From Undaria pinnatifida (Eukaryota; Sar; Phaeophyceae; Laminariales; Alariaceae), in contig JABAKD010000022.1 in NCBI GenBank assembly GCA_012845835.1, positions 9,993,718 through 10,057,717 on the forward strand: a stretch of DNA of 64,000 bases. Reading direction: 5' to 3'. The notes below the pieces were generated by a model. It was given only the letters and a program-made list of their open reading frames with translations. It had not been told where the DNA came from and made no database searches. Numbering within the stretch: position 1 is the first letter of the stretch; the number at the start of each line of letters is the position of its first letter. The translations under genes were made by a program, and so were the position numbers. Shown one piece after another: positions 46,001 through 58,000 of this stretch.

Positions 46001-49000
46001 ACGACTATAGCGTCAGCTGCACCGAGCGGTCTGGGGCTTGGCTTGGCCGGGATGGCCATTTTTTTTTCGTGTCCGAAGAACGGTGCAAGGTGTTGCTGGA
46101 CTCATTCCATGGTAAGGGTTCCAGTTGTTGGATTAACTAATAATGTACCTGCCCGATTGAGCTCCTGAGTAATCGCGCGGTAGGGGTTGCAGTTGTTGGA
46201 TTAACTAATAATGTACCTGTCCGATTGAGCTCGTGAATGATCCCACAGTAGGGGTTGCAGTTGTTGGATTAACTAATAATGTACCTGTCTCGATTGAGCT
46301 CCTGAGTGATCCCATGGTAGGGGTTCCAGTTGTTGGATTAACTAATAATGTACCTTTCCGATTGAGCTCCTGAGTGATCGCACGGTAGGGGTTGCAGTTG
46401 TTGGAATCACTAGTAATGTACCTGTCCGATTGAGCTCCTGAGTGATCCCAAGGTAGGGGTTGCAGTTGTTGGATTAACTAATAATTTACCTGCCCGATTG
46501 AGCTCCTCAAGTGAAGAACTATCAGTTAGTCATTGATCAAGTAATATTACGAGTATCATTGTTTTTAGAACCAGCGCATAGAAGCGTTGGGTATGGGTTG
46601 CGCGAGCGAATGCCTGTCGAAACCATGTTTCGGGGGTGAGATCTCAGAAACTTCTTAGAATTTGCTGCACCCTTAGCGAGGGATGATTCGTCTACCAAAC
46701 ACGGCCTCACACTAGAAAGCGCATGTCTCCTTTTACAGTCGGTCGCAAAAAACAAAAAACAAGTTTCCAACAGGGTTGGCAACACCACACCATCGGTAAT
46801 TTGTCAACACTTCACCTCCCTGATGGCGTGCATGAAGTCGCTGATCGTCACCACCACAGGTTCCTTCCCGTTTCCCATCCACCTGAGCAAACCGAGAAAA
46901 AGCCACATAATTCCACACATCAGACAGATAAGATCCTTGTTTATGGTTTATGTCTTCGTAGATCCCTGATCTATGTGATCTGCGTGACCAATAGATCATG
47001 TTGCTGGGTGGGCAGCCGGACGATCGGCTTGATCTATAGCACACGTTGCCTAGGCTGGATATGTGCAACACGGATCCTGCGCAACATATCATAACACGGC
47101 AGATATAATCTATATGATCTATAATCTATATGATCCAAATATAGTATCTACATCATGATATATCATGATCTAAATGATCTATATGATCTATATGGACTAC
47201 ATTATCTATAAGATACTTATATGATTTGCTGCTGTATATGCCCTACATCATGATCTATATGGTCTATATGATCTAAATGATCCAAATGATCTCTATGATA
47301 TATATGATCCATATGATCTACATTATCTATGTGATACAATATGATACAATATGATACTATATGATATATGATATTATATGATCTATATGATCTAAATGCT
47401 CTATATGGTCTATATGGTGCTATATGGTGCTATATGATGCTATATGATAGTATATGATCTAAATTATCTATATGGTCTATGTTATCTATATGTTCTATAT
47501 GATCTAGATCGTGATCTGTCTGATATGTGAAATATTTCCGAATTGCTCGAAACGGCGGCGATAAACACGCCGTTAGCTTGCGGATGCCAATTTTTATCTT
47601 GTATATCATCACCTTCACTCTCCACCTCAACACCTACTGTAGAAGGAAGTTTTATCCTCGACGACCTCCTGGACTAGCCGTGTTGACAGGCGCCACCAGG
47701 CGCTACTGCACTGTATCAGTATTTGCACTTACGCGTAAATAACGATGCTATCACGGCAACTTGTATTTGTTTTTTGGCATACGGGGTCGAGTTTCGGTAG
47801 CGATCGCGCAAGGGGTGGCATTTTTTTTGCAGTAACAGCAACAGAGAAGACCCGAATTGTTTCAAAGCCTCCCGCTGTTGTAGAGAAAGCCTAAAGTGTT
47901 CGGCGAGCGGTTGCAGTTCCTAAACCCTGCTAGTACGGCGAGCACAAAGGGACGTGACTGGAATAGCTCAACAGGCAGCTCACTCTAACGAAGCACACGG
48001 GCACGCGGCGCACCCACCTATCTACTTTATCATCCACCGGGCAAAGCTTCGCGAGCATGGGAATGATGAAGTCCGAGCACGTAAACGGGCGGAACTCTCC
48101 AAGCTGCTCCTCGTACGGTTTCTTCTGAACCATGATAGGGATGCCTGTAAGAGCCGCGAACACCTGCGTGCAGCGGTCCGTCGGCGTGCACCCAGCGGAA
48201 GAAAAATGTACCGGTCAGAGAAAACAAGACTGCACTGTAGGGGGTGTGTGTGTGCTCATTTTTCGGTTCGTGCATAGCCGTAGTCCGATGACCATTGACC
48301 TTCGCGTTGGACCTACTATGCCGGGACGGAGCATGTCGGGGTTTTCGCCGACCAGGCAGACATTGTTTGCACCAAGCGCGAAGCGCCGTGAGGTGTTGGG
48401 CGCGTCGCATGAAGGGTGAGCTATTCACTTTCCGGGCTTCCATTATTGACGACTCAGGGGACACCCGTACGAGTGGGTACTTGTCGATGTGGTTTTAGGG
48501 TTCGCAAAACGCACCGCCATTTATATTTCGCTCATCTCATCTGTTATATTCGCGCTTTTTCTTTCTCCTTCTCCCTCATCCCTAGGCATAACTCAGATCC
48601 GGGCTCACCAAGCAGGCTCTTCTCCCCCCTCCCCACTACGGTACACGCCCTTCTTTCTTCATCGCGAGAAGGGCACAGCACTATCTTCCCTCGTCGAGTC
48701 GCATCGACACGAAATTTGCTTGTTACGCTTCTAAGTCCCCTCTTGAGGGGCGCACAGAGCCCACACTCGTCATGAAATTGGGGGGGGTTACCCCCCTCTT
48801 CCGTAGCCTTGTTCGCGACGTCGAATTGCGGACGGGGAGCAGAGTGATAAGTTGATCGGCGTTCTTTTATAACCCTTTCGGGAGTCGGGAGGAAAAAAAC
48901 GACGAATAAAACCGACGATGAATTGCTACGGCGTCCCTTCTTCACACGACGCAATGCGGGCTGCTATAGATTAGGTGGCGGTTGAATTTGCTGCCGAACT

Positions 49001-52000
49001 CCAATGCAAGTAGCTGTAATACACGCGCATAACCTGCCCTGCCGTGCGCTGCATGCAATGGTCAACACGCGCGTTCCATGATCTAAAGACGGGTGAATAT
49101 CCAATCCTCCCTAACACGCAACACAAACCTGCTTCTTCAACCCAGCGGTACGACCCAACCTCCCCCATTCTAAAGCCCCATCGGACCTAACCTAAACCAA
49201 CCCGACCCAACCACTCCCTACCCAACCCCACCCCACCCCACCCCACCCCACCCCACCCCACCCCACCCCACCTCACCCCACCCCACCCCACCCCACCCCA
49301 CCCCACCCCACTGTAATGGAGTGCCTTCCGTAGAAGGACAGTTTGTAGATTCGACGTGAAACCATGTCATGGTTGAGGTGAAACCACGTGATATTATATG
49401 TCACATTCACGTCAAGGCCATCATAGATGGGCGATAATGTAGGTGACGATGATGGGACAAGCAGGACGCCCCTCATCTCACTACCCTGCACTACCCTGCA
49501 TTACCCTGCACTACCCTGCACTACCCTGCATTACCCTGCACTACCCTGCACTACCCTACTGAGCCCAGTTATGTCTGCCTTTTAGTATTTTATGTAGGGA
49601 AATAATGCACAATAAACTTTGAGTCTATCCAGCGAGCCATAAGGAGAGACCAACCCAAGACATCGGGACCCATGAGGGGCACACTTCCCAACACCGACCA
49701 ACCACGCATCCCCCACTCGGAGTACCATCACCCCACCCCACCCCACCCCACCCCATCCGCCCATACCGGCTCGCGCCATGATATAAGAACGCGCTTATGC
49801 TTCGATTTATCGCTGTTCATGGGCCCCAAAAATGGACAAAGAGGTCCGACGCATGCTACGGCGATGGAGGTGCACCATTTCCCTTGTGAGGGTGGCGTTA
49901 TTGTTCACTTGAAGACCTCTGTTCCCCATCCAAAACACTGATTTTGGAAGGAGAAAAAAAAATTCGCTATGCCTGATGACGAAACAGTCCCATGCTACCT
50001 TACAAGAAGACATAGGTATTCAACGAACATTATCTGGCAAAATATAACAGGTACATACATATGTAGACTATATTTATTTATACACGAAATTCCGACGATT
50101 TTGTGGTTACGGAACCCCTTTCGGCCAAAAAGTGCACAACAGGTTGTCCCCGGCACATGCCCCAGCAGAGGTGCACCAGGGACGCGTGCTACGATCGAGG
50201 TGCACCACTTTTTTTTTTTAGTACTACCCCTCAATTTGGGAACTTAAGACCTCTCCCAGCTTTAAACTGATCTTGGAGAAAAATAAAACTGCTGGTACCG
50301 GATGATAAAACATCCCGTGGCCTCGGTGCACGACGAGAATCGCGCAAAAAAAAAATGGCTTTTTTTTTCCGACGATTTTGCCCAGGTTAAGGAGCCCCAT
50401 CAGCCAAAAAACAAAATAGCCAAAAAAAGGTGCACCTCTATCGTAGCACGCATCCAGGAACAAGGCTACGGTAGGGGGGTACCCTTTTTTTCTAGTACTA
50501 CTCCTCGCTTTAGGAGTTTTAAGACGTGTCCTTCTTAACCCAGAAACTGGTTTGGAAAAAAAATTGTAAAAACCTGCTTTGTCGCGGATGAAAAACTCCC
50601 ATATGGTCTAGGTACGCAACGAGATACATTCAAAAGAAGAAAAAAGAAGTTTGGCCTGTTTCCGAAGATTTTGGCTCAAGGAACACCGTCGTTCAGAAAC
50701 AGTTTCAGACGAAAAGTGCTATATCACCCTCTATCGTAGCGCGCGTCGGCTTGGGGACACCCGCCCGAGTGGTTGCGTACCTCACTGCAACTAAGTCTTC
50801 AGGCAATTTGTCTGTCGCAGCGTATCTATGGCTGGTCGCCCCGGTGGCGTATCAGGTTATCCTCGAGCCTGGTATAGGTCAGTTTCGTGAGTTCGAATCC
50901 CCCCGAGTGAATACTCGTACAAATTCGTGGGGACTTTTTCTTGTGCACAAATTGACTAGCGGAAAGCGCGAGAGCGTGAGTCAGCAACACTCGATGAAAA
51001 ATCGACGATCAGCGGGATTGCTGAACCCCATGCGCGATAAAAAAAATGTCGGCAAGAACCGGGGGGGATGGGGGGGGGTAAGGGACGACACCTGTGACCG
51101 CGGCTTGTCCAGAAGAAGCTGGAAAGCAGAGATGTGTGTGAAAAAAAAGAAGAAAAAAAGGAGAGAAAAAAAAAACGTTTTGATGATGGTGTCACAATAT
51201 CTGCCAAAAAAATAAATACACACAAAACTCTTGAAATCGCAAAGGAAACAGGGGGGGGGGTCACTCGCGCGAGTGAGCCCGACTCGCCCAAAAAAGAGTC
51301 CCCAAAAAGGAACAACCCGTGCCCTAGCCTTGGCCCCAGTGCTTTCCTGAGGCTGCTGACATCATGAGGAGGTCTGCACTTAGTTCCCAAACGGATTTTG
51401 GGCACAAAGAGTCATCCCAAGGCGACAGGGTGCAGCGGGAGTTTCTGAGCTCCAAATACACGAGGGGCTCAATGTCTTCGCCCCGAAAAAACAGGACTCC
51501 GAAGGCGCAAAAAATCAGGCCGAAGCTTTTAGATCCGCTGTTGATAGTCCCAAGAAGTGAATGAATGCGCTTCTTACAAAAAAACATCGCGGACTAACCG
51601 GTAGTTTCCTCGCTTTTGAGGGGCGCTCAAAAAGCCGGCCAGAAAACGTTTCTGCGCCCCCCCCTTTGCGACAAATATACGAAAAAACTGCGCCTCTGCC
51701 CCCCCCCCCGCCCGCACCCCATTCCCCTCCCTATAATGTATATATATAATAGTTGGCCTCGGTTGGCACTGACGCCGTAAAACATTTTATTTATATTGGG
51801 GCTGGGGTTGGGTGGCAACGACGATGTAAAACATTTTGGCGTAAAAAACAGCGCAGCTCCTGCCGTGAGGTGACTCTAAGTTGCACCTGAAAACAGATCT
51901 TTAACAACCCCATATGGCCCGGGTAGGGTATATACAGAGAAAAAAAAAAAAAATCGCAAAAGCAAGTGTATGTGGCATCCCCGGCGATTTTTGGGTTTAT

Positions 52001-55000
52001 GTAGATGATGAGAGCGTCGTAGTTTGTGCAAAAAGAAGAAAAGAGGTTGCATTTTAAAAGTGATACGTTTTTTATCGTAGCACGCTTCTCCAAAGGCTGC
52101 GGTGCAGCAGGGGGTGCCCCGATAGGGCGGTATCCCTATATAAGGCGGTATCCCGATATAAGGCGGTCAAAATTGCCTGACGCAACTGGGGCATTGCGCT
52201 CACAACCCGGAATGAATACGGCGGCTTCCCTCTATAAGGCGGTCGTATTTCCTCTCGCATACCACCGCCACCTTAATGGGGAAACCCTACTAGTTCCTAC
52301 TAATACTGTAGTAGTAGTAATATACCCCCGTGGTTGGTCACCGCCGAATTTAGGCCGCTCAAAATCCGATTCAACGTTGGTCATCGATCGCATAGCAAAT
52401 AAGTCCAAAGCGCGGCACATCATTACCGTGAAAAGCGAGTTGCACAAAAAAAGAAAACGGTACGTAATAACCATTCGCGCGAGAGTGAAGCTCAAAGCCC
52501 CTGAGAATGAAGCCTTAACAGTGGTAACATCCCTTACCCTCACAAGGTGTATATAGATATATATCCTTGGATAGAGGATAACCCTAAGTCGTCTGGTAGG
52601 GTATCGTATTTGACCATCCACGTACACGGGTGGTAGGTCCATGGCTGGCTCACTCACGGAGACAGAAGTCACGTAATCCGGAGAGCCATCGGGCTGGGAA
52701 GAGAAGTAGAGTAGATTTTCGAAGTGGAGTTTGGAAGTGCAGCTGTGGGGCTTTTCCTCCCCAGCCACGTGGTGACCCCAATCATGAGAGATTGGAGACC
52801 ACATACAATTCTATTATTATTTCTCGGGGAACCAACCTGGTTCCGCCGCATCTCCTCACATGCGTTACGGTTTCACAAACCACAAATAATATCCCAATCA
52901 GGCTTTGCTACAAGCACAAACCAACATATCGGCCCATCCATGTGTTTTTTTGCTTAGTCGCCCACGCGTGCGACGGTACGGTGGTGCTATATACCCTTAA
53001 CGCTTACCTCTATCCGAGGGTTGCTTGGGGCCAGCCTTGTGACGCTTTTGCACAGCTGGTTGAGGTTTCGGCGTGCCAGCGGCTTCGTACCGAACTGCCG
53101 AATGTGGTACTCGAGCACGAAGCGGTCCATCCTCTGCGCAAAAACAAAAAACATGGGCGACGAAAGGCGGGAAAATCAGAACCCTGGAAAATCGGTGAAA
53201 CCGTCGATACACGCGCGCGTTGGTGGTATGATGTGCGAATTTACAGGGATGCCGGGCGGGGGAGGCATTGGGTGTCGCTGGGTACGTACAGCATCTAGCA
53301 CCGGTAGTAGAGGGGGGGGCTTGATGCGAAGCACAGGTGTGATACGAGCACACAACCCGGTACTCAAGCACAAAGTGGTGCATTCTCTGCGCGAACACTA
53401 AAAAACATGGCGATGAAGGCGGGCAAACAGGAGCCTTGAACCTTATCGAGGTGGTTGATGCACGTCCACGCTGGCGGCATGATGTGCACAACTTAGGGAC
53501 CGGGGGGGGAGGAGGCGTACTCATTTGTTACTTGCTCTAGACACTTGACCGCTAACCATGCATTCGCTTGGCGACGGATCACCATTCCTACTGCTAATGG
53601 AGACACCTTCAACATTACGGCGCTCATTGCGGTTTTTGCCACATATTATATATAACACAGTTTTGCTTATCATAGCCCCTTGCCTCTTGGGGGGGGGGGG
53701 GCATGTTAAGGAGGGGGGGGTACTCATTTGTTGTTTGCCTTAGTCATTCGACCATTGAATACGCATCCCTTTAGAGACGGAGCACTGTTCCTGCACCTAA
53801 CAGAGATACCTCCAACACGTGGGCGCTCAGTGCGTTTCTTCCATAAATTACGTTACACACTTTTTGCTTATGTTATTTATCTCCTTCCTGTGTGGCCGTC
53901 TTTTACCACCATCTGTCTCCTAGGACAGCGATCATTTTCTCGCTACTATCTAGCGTACCAAACTTCTCCGTTACACATCCGCCTATTTTCCTCCTCTCCT
54001 CCGCTAACACATTCCGTTCCTCCTTGTACAGTTCGCATTCTCCCGCTGTGTGCCTTCTACTCTCTACCAGGGGACGAGGGGGTATTGGATGCTGTTACAA
54101 CTCCAGCAGATGGTTGGCACATTCTTCTATTTTTTACTTATTTTTCGAAAACATTCACCAAAACATGCTGCGTAGTATAAAAATTTCCGGTCAACAATAA
54201 TAAAAAAAATCCAGGGCCATACATGTTTTCCAGGTTCTTTAGTTTGTCCGAAAAGTTACGTCCCGGATGATATCGACCAAGGCTTTCCACCAATCAAAAT
54301 TTCCAACCTAAAACGTTGACCACTCAGAAAACTGCGGGCACGAAATGTCTTTCTCTGGTAGAGGGAAGGTGGGTGCGTAAGACAGGCAACGTACGAGTAT
54401 CCGCGAGATATATGTCACGGTGAAGGAGGCGTTTTACTGTCGTTGCGGGTCGTCGCGTCGGCGATCGAAATTGAACGTCGCTTAGCGTTTCTGACTATAC
54501 GACGGCGTCGTGGAATTTCTAATTTTTATTTTTTCGTCATCACTTTTTACTCTCCAGCTCAAGAGGGTGTATCACCCGAAGGCTCCGCCAGTCAAAAATT
54601 GTGTTGTGGTCAAAACGCGCTACCACCCCTGTATTGCAGCATCACCTGCGCCTTTTTTCTCCTGCACTTGTCCACCCAGGACAAAGCTCCGTCTCTTCTC
54701 AGGAGTATCTTGTCCACTTGCATCTTCGACAGGTACACCTACACCAGTACCCCCAAACCGAACAACGTCATATGTTATCGGTGCGTGGGCGAAGCTAGGG
54801 TGTGGGCAAGACCTACGTCTGTCCCTCGAACCGACCAACTCAGGATAAACCGCGCGTGGAAGTAGCTAGCGTGAGGGCGACAGCTACATCTGTACCTAAA
54901 ACCGTAAAACGCAGGATGAACAGCGCGCCGAAGCAGCTAATGTGCGGGCGACGGGTAATCTGTACTCCAAATCGAACAATGGCGAATTAACGGTGCGTGA

Positions 55001-58000
55001 AGGTAGATGGCCTTAAGAGTTTCGGACATTAAACCGTTTAAAATACGCGTATTCTGTCGCGAGCGAGGAACTCGACGGAGGGAGGGAGAGAGCAGACGGT
55101 GGCGCGAGCACTTCCATCGAGGCAGGCGCGGCCACAACCTCTGCGATCCTACCAACAAAACAGAAGGGGGTAAGATTAATCGCGCCGGCCACCGGTATTC
55201 GTCTTTTACCGGAAACCCTTCACGTGAAGGCAAATATATAGCACCGTTGACTGCCAAACAAAACATTTGCTCATGAAGCCGTCACAAAAAAATAAGAAAA
55301 ACAACCTTCAGTTTTCGGGACATATTACAGGACCATGGTGAAATACAAGACACGCAATAAACAAAACAAAAAACAGCTTCCAGGCTGAGTTTCTTTCTGA
55401 GGAGACGGTGCGTTTTCTCCTGCTAAAAAACTTCAGTATAACTGCTCCAGGGTTTCTTGTAGGTTCCTGTTAAAATATCAGCCTACTTTTGCTGTCCCCC
55501 TGTTTGCTATTAGATATCCTGAGCTGTACGCCCGGAAAAATGCAAGCGGAGCACAAAGGCCGAGAAAACCCCCGGCAGAGCTACCTTCGCGATAATTGCG
55601 CTGACGCGGTCGGCGCTGAGCAGGGTGACCGCACGCGGCGCCGCCCCACGGTAGCCTTGCGGCGAGCTAGCGGCCGCCGCGCCCGCCTCCTCGTCATCTT
55701 CTTCCTCGCCCTCCTCGCCGGCCGGTAGCGCGGCTAAAGGTTTCTTGCCATCACCAGACCGCCTTCGAGAAAAACAGGGCCGGAGTTGGATAGTCAATTG
55801 TTCACACATCGAGACAGATCACGATCTAGGTAATCCCTATCATCATCCAGATCCCATATCGGCCGCTACGATATGTTACGCAATATCCATCTGTTATTGG
55901 CACGAATCTAACCCAGGAGAACATGTGCTTGGCCGCGCACATCGTGCTGCTCCCATCCGCCAAGGTTGTCTATTTACGGTGGAACACGGTAAGTAGGACC
56001 TACGGTGCACACAAAAAACCTACCAGGTACTACATTTAGCTATTTTTTGTAGAAGCATTTGGTCCTATTTGCTGTGGCCTCCCGTGATGCCTATAGGCCA
56101 AGCATACCATGTGTAGACCAGGGCTATATTTACCCTGAAAAATCACAGATTGTTAGATTCACTCTGTCCTGTTCGATGTGCGCAATTTTTTTAAGTGTAT
56201 TTTTTTAGGAGGGCGAGTTACGCCCTGCTACCAATAACCGCTTGCGAGGCAGGCTTCGGCACCTTGTGCGCATTTTCTCACACATGGACGGCAACGTCGA
56301 ATGACTTCATTTTTTTTTTTTCCCCGGTGTGACCACTTCCAGAGACAGCAACGAATGGGTGGTACTACGTAACTTCCTCGTGGGTGCACGGCCTTGTATA
56401 CACTACTCCGTGATGCGATAATTCCCCTTGTGCGGAGTCAAGTTCTCCGCTCCACACGATATGATCTATCTCGGCCACCATCTGGCTCACCGCGAAAACC
56501 AAAAAAAAAAAAAAAAAAAAACGGTACCACCCTAGCTGTCGTGTGTTTCAGCGTCGTTGCCAAGCGAAGCCAACCCCGGTGGGGACTGGGAAACGGGAGA
56601 GGGAGCGGCGGGGAGGGGGGCGGGCGGCGGCGGGTGGGAAGGGACGGACGAGGTAGAAGACACTACCACCGCTCGGATGAGTTCGGGCCGCGACGATCCG
56701 CGTTGATGTTCGATTGAACACTTCAGGCACACCCTATCGCGGGCAAAGGAGAACATACATGTTGACGGTACGAGGTGTACGAGATAGTTAGAGAAGCACG
56801 TCTGAACTAATGCTGATCCTTGGTGTGTTGATTTTTCGGTGTTTTCTGCGGTGCCATATCATATGGTAGCAGGTTAAATGAAAGAGTTGACGCATGGGCT
56901 TGTCTTGGGTGTATTTAAAGGTGCATTTGAGTATGCACGTGTTACAGTATGCGGAGCCGAAAGCCGTTGTATTAGGAATGGCAGATACAATGTCGTTGTT
57001 TACCGCCCGGATGTCGAATATTCAGTTTGTCCTCACGGCCGTGATTCTGGAGAAAGTCGTGAGTTGAAGCATTTATCACATGCTGGCGGATCGCACTGAG
57101 GCTGGCACATTCACGTCCTGTTTCCCTGACGCTGGTTAACTGGAGTTAGTATGTTCCCAGCAGGGAGTCTGTTGGTATTGATGCTTGGCTCTTAAACGAG
57201 AGTCGGGTAGGACACGAGTATTCTTGGCTCTGGCGCTTGGTTCTTGAATGAGAGCCTTTGCATTAGCACGAATATTGTTGACTTTGCTCCTTGGTTCCTG
57301 ACAATGAGGGGTTGTGGCGCTTTTTGACGTCGGAGATCCCGAGTTTGGCAGACTCCTGGTTCTAGCTCTCGAGATTTTGAGACCTTGTGTTGAGGTTTGA
57401 GATCTGAGATTATGTTGATTTAGAAAAGTGAGGTTCGTGCGGACATTGATATTTTGATGTACCAGGTATTGGTGGGGGGTTGAGATTTATGAGATTTTGT
57501 TTCGATGTCGAGATTTTGAGATTTTGTTTTTAGATTGAGATTTGAAGCTTGCGGGGGAGTTTTTGAAGACCGGAGTCATGGATTCGACACGCTTGTTCAA
57601 CCTTACTTCACCAGCTGATGGCCGTTTGATTACCGGGGCAGACGCTCCTAGTACGGCAGCTGAGGGCTGATTACCGAGTTGATGGTGATTTTCTTAACTT
57701 GAAAATTCTGCATGTGCAAGTTAGATTGAATCTGAGATTCCGGTTTGATATTTGGGTTTTGAGTATGATAACATCGGGTTTAAGTGTTCGGTGATCTTGG
57801 TTTGAACCGCCATTATATTATGAGCAAGGGGTTATTATCTCGTGCACCTGATAGGAGCGCTGTTGACGGTATGAGGCGTACGAAATGGTTTTGAAACCGC
57901 CTGGGAATTCATAGAGACAGCAGGGATGTTTCTCCCACCGGGGAGCATGATGTGAACCTCGGGAGATGCCCATTAACTCACTTTACATTATGTTTTGATG

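Noticed and set aside
46105-46505. CRISPR-like spacing of a repeated block
   Set aside because: Units are contiguous 68 bp satellite copies without unique spacers; the host is eukaryotic.
52232-52804. Protein-like minus frame with a gtgagt donor, tested as an exon of the large gene
   Set aside because: Exons ending at 53008 and starting at 48163 join in phase 0 without it, and its acceptor choice is ambiguous. It might still be an alternative exon.
55060-55175. GC-rich minus segment with a ttggtag acceptor, tested as an exon of the large gene
   Set aside because: Exon 55762-55585 joins exon 54738-54646 in phase 0 and gives a smoother helical protein; including the segment introduces stops.
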